Origin: a virus
DNA: 23,269 bases
IMG/VR virus record: IMGVR_UViG_3300024346_000532
Coordinates: 1-23,269 of that record
Reading direction: 5' to 3' (one strand)
Of the stretch, positions 21,269 through 23,269 are shown one piece after another (the stretch's first letter is position 1; each line of letters begins with the position of its first letter). Made by a program: the position numbers and the translations under genes. The notes under the pieces are model-generated. The model saw only the letters and a program-made list of their open reading frames with translations, had not been told where the DNA came from and did not search any database.

Positions 21269-22053
21269 TATTTTTTCCAAGTAGTCATGAAATCAGGATT
21301 GGCTATACCATCAACTCCAAACATTCGTTGAGCTGCTTCTTTTGCGCAGTGTTGATATTTATCAGCCATTTCATCTAAAAAATCTTCAATATGGGCTGCG
21401 GATGGAATATTATTGTTTTTGATTAGTTCTTCTACTACCATCATATAGCCTGAAACCTCACGAATCGCTACCTGAGTATGCACACCAAATTGAGTGAGAT
21501 ACTCTATTGTTGCTTTTTTGGCTCGGCTAGATTCTACTAAATTATGATATAAAAGTTCAAATCCGCGACGTATGTGATGTCTACATTCACTCTGTTCAAA
21601 TTCTTCTTCTGTCCAGGTTCCGAAACCCGACTTTTCGACAAGCCTGTCATATGCACCAATTAATGTAGCAATATCCTTTATTGATCCGCCAATTTTCGAT
21701 TCTAGTTTTTGCAAATTAAACTGGGCCTGTCTATGCTCGGCTTCTTCTACCGGCGTGCCAGGCACGGTATCAAGCGCTTCCAATAATTTAGCATGGGAAA
21801 CCTGCGCTTCGGCCAAAGCAGATTGCCTTTTTTCAATTTCCGCCAAAGTTTGCCTAATTTGGCGCATAGGCGACTGACCAGTGTTCATTGTCAACGTCAT
21901 CATGTTTAATGTCGTTTGACTGTTGTTGCGATTAAAAACATCTGTCTTTTTAGTTAGCTCTGGTAATCTATCAGATACTAATTTAACTGCTGCCGGCGGT
22001 GCAGATGAAGTACCTGTTAACTGTGTTGATAATATTTGCATTTCATTTTTCAT
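21268..22053 (-). CDS. 261-residue coiled-coil protein in the tail-fibre cluster
   Basis: The protein begins MKNEMQILSTQLTGTSSAPP. At about residues 42-130 there is a long helical region, with SQTTLNMMTLTMNTG, then RQIRQTLAEIEKRQSALAEA and QVSHAKLLEALDT, which should form coiled coil. A second helical domain follows (SECRHHIRRGFELLYHNLVESSRAKK). Proteins like this occur near fibre genes of marine T4-like phages, but no function is known. AGGAG lies 6 bases before the ATG. A possible late-promoter-like GATAAATA is inside the gene (21356-21363). Confidence 0.82.
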   Translation of the reverse strand: MKNEMQILSTQLTGTSSAPPAAVKLVSDRLPELTKKTDVFNRNNSQTTLNMMTLTMNTGQSPMRQIRQTLAEIEKRQSALAEAQVSHAKLLEALDTVPGTPVEEAEHRQAQFNLQKLESKIGGSIKDIATLIGAYDRLVEKSGFGTWTEEEFEQSECRHHIRRGFELLYHNLVESSRAKKATIEYLTQFGVHTQVAIREVSGYMMVVEELIKNNNIPSAAHIEDFLDEMADKYQHCAKEAAQRMFGVDGIANPDFMTTWKK

Positions 22054-22054
22054 A

Positions 22055-22993
22055 TTAATCTCCTGAAAATCCTGCCGATTCGGCGCGGGTAACAGTCAAA
22101 TCGCCAAAATCTGTTGCATTGCCTGTTGTTGCTATAGTGACATATTGTATTACGTTCGAGGCTGCACCTCCACTTATAATTCCTCTCGTATCATTTGCAG
22201 CGCCTGACAGTTCTCTTTGTGCAATCAATATATCTCCAAAATCTGTGGCGTTCCCAGTTGTATCTATAGTGACGTAATCTATTGTATTAACATTGTTCTT
22301 GATGTAATCAGTACCACCGCCCGCCCAACAACCGCGAGAGCCATCCGAAAACCCGCCTGTCCAAGCGCGACTTACAGTCAAATCGCCAAAATCTGTTGCA
22401 TTGCCTGTTGTTGCTATAGTGACATATTGTATTACGTTTACGAATCCTGAGTTTGTATCAACTCCTCCACTAAAAAGGGCCCTTGTTTCACTGCTTATGC
22501 CAGTCAGGTTGGCAGTTACAGATACCGTATCTCCGAAATCTGTTGCGTTGCCTGTTGTTGCTATAGTGATATATTGTATCTCATTGCGGTAGGCAGAAGC
22601 ATCGAGACCACCTGCGTATAATCCTCGAACACCGTCAGATGATCCCGCTCCGACCTCGGATGCGGCCAATAGATCGCCAAAATCTGTTGCATTGCCTGTT
22701 GTAGATATAGTAATATAATCTATTACATTTGTTCGAGTAGGGGTATTATTAATGCGTCCGCTAAGCGAAACACCTCGGCCACCTCCAGCTAGACCGGCTG
22801 CCCAAGATCGTCCAATTGTTAGATCACCAAAATCTGTTGAATTGCCAGTTGTTGGTATAGATACATAATCTATAACATCTAAAAATGTCGGGCCATCGGC
22901 TGTCCAACCGCCTGATGTAACACCTCTATCACCTAGAAAGGCGGGCTCGACACCTCCGAAACCTGCCGCTCCGATTATACTTGATCTGAGCAT
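22055..22993 (-). CDS. Six-repeat propeller-like protein of the tail-fibre cluster
   Basis: The 312-residue protein consists of repeats built around TTGN(A/S)TDFGD, found at about residues 48, 98, 146, 195, 246 and 289, a spacing of 43-51 residues. Each repeat also holds (V/I)(I/T)(Q/D)Y(V/I)(T/S)I before it and a later RG...(S/A)GG, as in kelch-type beta-propellers. The chain starts with the second half of a unit (FLGDRGVTSGGW) and ends after the first half (AESAGFSGD), as in propellers closed by a 'velcro' blade. It is probably an adhesin or fibre component. The ATG forms a TAATG junction with the fibre gene stop. Confidence 0.85.
   Translation of the reverse strand: MLRSSIIGAAGFGGVEPAFLGDRGVTSGGWTADGPTFLDVIDYVSIPTTGNSTDFGDLTIGRSWAAGLAGGGRGVSLSGRINNTPTRTNVIDYITISTTGNATDFGDLLAASEVGAGSSDGVRGLYAGGLDASAYRNEIQYITIATTGNATDFGDTVSVTANLTGISSETRALFSGGVDTNSGFVNVIQYVTIATTGNATDFGDLTVSRAWTGGFSDGSRGCWAGGGTDYIKNNVNTIDYVTIDTTGNATDFGDILIAQRELSGAANDTRGIISGGAASNVIQYVTIATTGNATDFGDLTVTRAESAGFSGD
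22092..22156 (-). repeat. Exact 65-bp direct repeat, copy 1
   Basis: This stretch is identical to 22374-22438, 282 bases away. It encodes the core of one repeat of the propeller-like protein. Perfect DNA identity, with neighbouring repeats diverged, points to recent copying. Confidence 0.85.
22374..22438 (-). repeat. Exact 65-bp direct repeat, copy 2
   Basis: This is the second copy of the repeat at 22092-22156, in the fourth unit of the propeller-like protein. Confidence 0.85.
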
Positions 22994-23269
22994 TATGTTC
23001 CATTTCCTATTAGAGCGCCGTATAGTGTTGTACTAACTTTCCAAAGTGATACAACTGTATAGCCAGTTGTCGCTAATGTAGGTGCAGCACCTGCATTATT
23101 TACCCACGTCATAGTTGGCCAAGTAATAGTTCTTGCCGTGCCATCGTCGATCATAAGTGTGATTGCCTCTCCTGCCGTAAGGCCGTCAGTAGGGGTTGAA
23201 TTTGCTGTCAGAGCCCATGTTTGTATCGTGCCGTTAGACGGATTTAAAGACGGTGTAGTTCCTGTTACC
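22993..23269 (-). CDS. C-terminal end of a tail-fibre-like protein (5' part outside the window)
   Basis: The frame is open from the right edge to a TAA at 22993-22995 that overlaps the ATG of the next gene. The 91 visible residues are VTGTTPSLNPSNGTIQTWAL and onward, with LTAGEAITLMIDDGTARTIT and WPTMTWVNNAGAAPTLATTG, ending WKVSTTLYGALIGNGT. This matches the C-terminal domain that ends many tail-fibre and appendage proteins in marine myoviruses. It is beta-rich with conserved Trp residues. Most of the gene is outside the window, so the full architecture is unknown. Confidence 0.85.
   Translation of the reverse strand, partial: VTGTTPSLNPSNGTIQTWALTANSTPTDGLTAGEAITLMIDDGTARTITWPTMTWVNNAGAAPTLATTGYTVVSLWKVSTTLYGALIGNGT

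Noticed and set aside
21356-21363. GATAAATA on the minus strand, late-promoter-like
   Set aside because: It lies inside the 261-residue gene and encodes Asp-Lys-Tyr in frame. It is over 80 bases from the next start, so I treat it as chance unless a transcript start is found there.
1-23269. tRNA genes, CRISPR arrays, insertion sequences, integrase or attachment sites
   Set aside because: I saw no tRNA-like cloverleaf, no regularly spaced short repeats, no transposase or integrase frame and no terminal inverted repeats. Non-coding gaps are too short for most of these.

Overview
The window is part of the genome of a T4-like myovirus (contractile tail). The evidence is a set of recognisable T4-type virion genes: the large terminase gp17, a gp16-like small terminase, the head-completion protein gp4, the tail tube gp19, the tail sheath gp18, a gp13-like neck protein, a gp14-like neck protein and the gp15 tail-completion protein, together with the dNMP kinase gp1. 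T4-type late promoters (TATAAATA-like) sit in front of many virion genes. Consensus sigma70 promoters (TTGACA-17-TATAAN) and Shine-Dalgarno sites point to a Gram-negative bacterial host. Composition is moderately AT-rich, and several proteins resemble families I know from marine T4-like phages. I cannot name the host or the species. Nearly every base is coding.

Layout. Positions 1-7396 (minus strand, read right to left) hold tail tube, a second tube-like protein, gp4, a three-gene accessory insert (CxxC mini-protein, KTSC domain, secreted four-Cys protein), gp16-like, two unknown proteins, gp17 and a large unknown protein that runs off the left edge. Positions 7457-8600 are a plus-strand cassette of four small genes with its own sigma70 promoter and a terminator. 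Positions 8610-11081 are the tail sheath, with a long insertion of repeated modules. Positions 11176-13834 (minus) are an early-type cassette: a zinc-finger DUF6011-like protein, six small unknown proteins and dNMP kinase, driven by sigma70 promoters. Positions 13842-17331 hold the neck: a gp13-like gene to the left and gp14- and gp15-like genes to the right of a divergent pair of late promoters, followed by a Nudix hydrolase. Positions 17744-23269 (minus) hold a host-interaction module: the end of a tail-fibre gene, a six-repeat propeller-like protein, two unknown proteins, a tail-assembly chaperone, a fatty acid desaturase, and then a promoter followed by a small fibre-like peptide, an unknown protein, a glycosyltransferase and a last unknown protein.

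How it works together. Late genes build the capsid packaging motor (gp16/gp17/gp4), neck (gp13-15) and tail (gp18/gp19). Two islands of small genes under host-type promoters are placed inside the structural region. Their promoters and 5' leaders are nearly the same sequence, which suggests a coordinated early regulon. The most notable observations are this early promoter-leader module, two late promoters placed so that the predicted transcript starts on the ATG itself, an apparent ATT start codon for gp15, a shared C-terminal motif on three early proteins, and a display-like module shared by sheath, gp14 and gp15.
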